Positions 22,090-22,254 of a DNA stretch of 22,254 bases are shown here, piece by piece; positions within the stretch are counted from its first letter, which is position 1; every line of letters starts with the position of its first letter. Below the pieces are notes generated by a model that searched no databases, was not told where the DNA came from, and saw nothing but the letters and a program-made list of their open reading frames with translations. This stretch comes from Lentisphaeria bacterium UBA1776 (GTDB lineage: Bacteria; Verrucomicrobiota; Lentisphaeria; Victivallales; Victivallaceae). The stretch is taken from positions 1-22,254 of the forward strand of contig DCGO01000028.1 of NCBI GenBank assembly GCA_002314605.1, in the 5' to 3' direction. Position numbers and translations under genes: made by a program.

Positions 22090-22254
22090 GTATGCGCGGC
22101 ATGCGCATTGACTAATCGGTGAAAGACCGATACAGACTTATCAGTAGGAACTGTTAGCGAAAGGCAAGGGTGTCCATCGTGAGGTGGAATCTGAAAGAAG
22201 CCCGTAGCAAAATCCCGGTCTGACGAACAGAAATCGCATATAAGGCAGTCTCAA
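22090..22254 (+). mobile_element. 5' part of a group IIC intron (domain I), truncated by the window edge
   Basis: Starting at 22090 the sequence reads GTATGCGC-GGCAT-GCGCAT, a 6-bp stem with the loop GGCAT at intron positions 9-13. This is the same position and loop that I recall at the start of the Oceanobacillus iheyensis class C intron. Farther on, GGCAAGGGTGTCC (22177-22189) and GTGGAATCTGAA (22184-22206 region) match conserved domain I sequence of that class, as does the segment ending in GAACAG. The 5' end reads GUAUG, not the consensus GUGYG. The intron sits directly after a terminator T-run, the known target choice of class C introns. The reverse transcriptase, domains V/VI and 3' end lie beyond the window. 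Homology is recalled, not searched. Confidence 0.85.

Noticed and set aside
1..22254. CRISPR array, tRNA, rRNA, phage or toxin-antitoxin genes
   Set aside because: No regularly spaced repeats, cloverleaf-like sequence or matching gene families were seen.

Overview
The window looks like chromosomal DNA of an anaerobic, polysaccharide-degrading bacterium, most likely a gut-type Lentisphaerae (Victivallis-like). This placement is an inference. It rests on a type IV pilin-like protein with the FTLIELLVVIAII signature sitting in a carbohydrate operon, a secreted DUF4838 protein, a GH28-type beta-helix protein, a fermentative Ech-type hydrogenase, and a NagB-like/PIG-L pair. Genes from 37 to 19643 are on the minus strand. 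From 19728 to the end they are on the plus strand, so the two blocks diverge at about 19650-19727.

In minus-strand transcription order, the first block (19643 to 15922) is an animal-type adenylosuccinate lyase (purB), uronate isomerase (uxaC) and a COG0731-type radical SAM protein, tightly spaced. Next come a lipoprotein with its own promoter and terminator (15896-14976) and an unassigned polytopic membrane protein (14892-14176). The centre of the window is one compact 11-gene cluster, hypC-hypD-hypE-hypA-hypB-echA-echB-echC-echD-echE-echF (14062 to 5577). A good sigma70-like promoter lies in front of hypC, and many junctions are ATGA overlaps. It encodes a membrane-bound, energy-converting [NiFe] hydrogenase with most of its maturation machinery. 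hypF and a C-terminal endopeptidase are not present. The missing endopeptidase fits the large subunit, which stops right after its last metal-binding motif. The last minus-strand block (5454 to 37) is pilin-like protein, DUF4838 protein, TPR protein and GH28-like protein, behind a TTGTTT-N16-TATAAT promoter.

On the plus strand are a VOC-family protein (19728-20081), a 210-base intergenic region with an inverted repeat, then nagB-like and PIG-L deacetylase genes, probably for amino-sugar deacetylation and deamination. A strong rho-independent terminator follows at 22059-22089. Immediately after its T-run, at 22090, the 5' end of a group II intron begins. It resembles class C (IIC) introns, which insert behind terminator hairpins. 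The intron runs off the window, so its reverse transcriptase and 3' end are not visible.

Taken together the genes suggest a fermenter of plant or host glycans (uronates, amino sugars) that disposes of reductant as H2 through Ech. I see no CRISPR array, rRNA, tRNA or phage genes. The most striking items are the intron/terminator junction, the self-contained hyp-ech operon, and two catalytic-motif departures (the GH28-like protein and the NagB-like protein).
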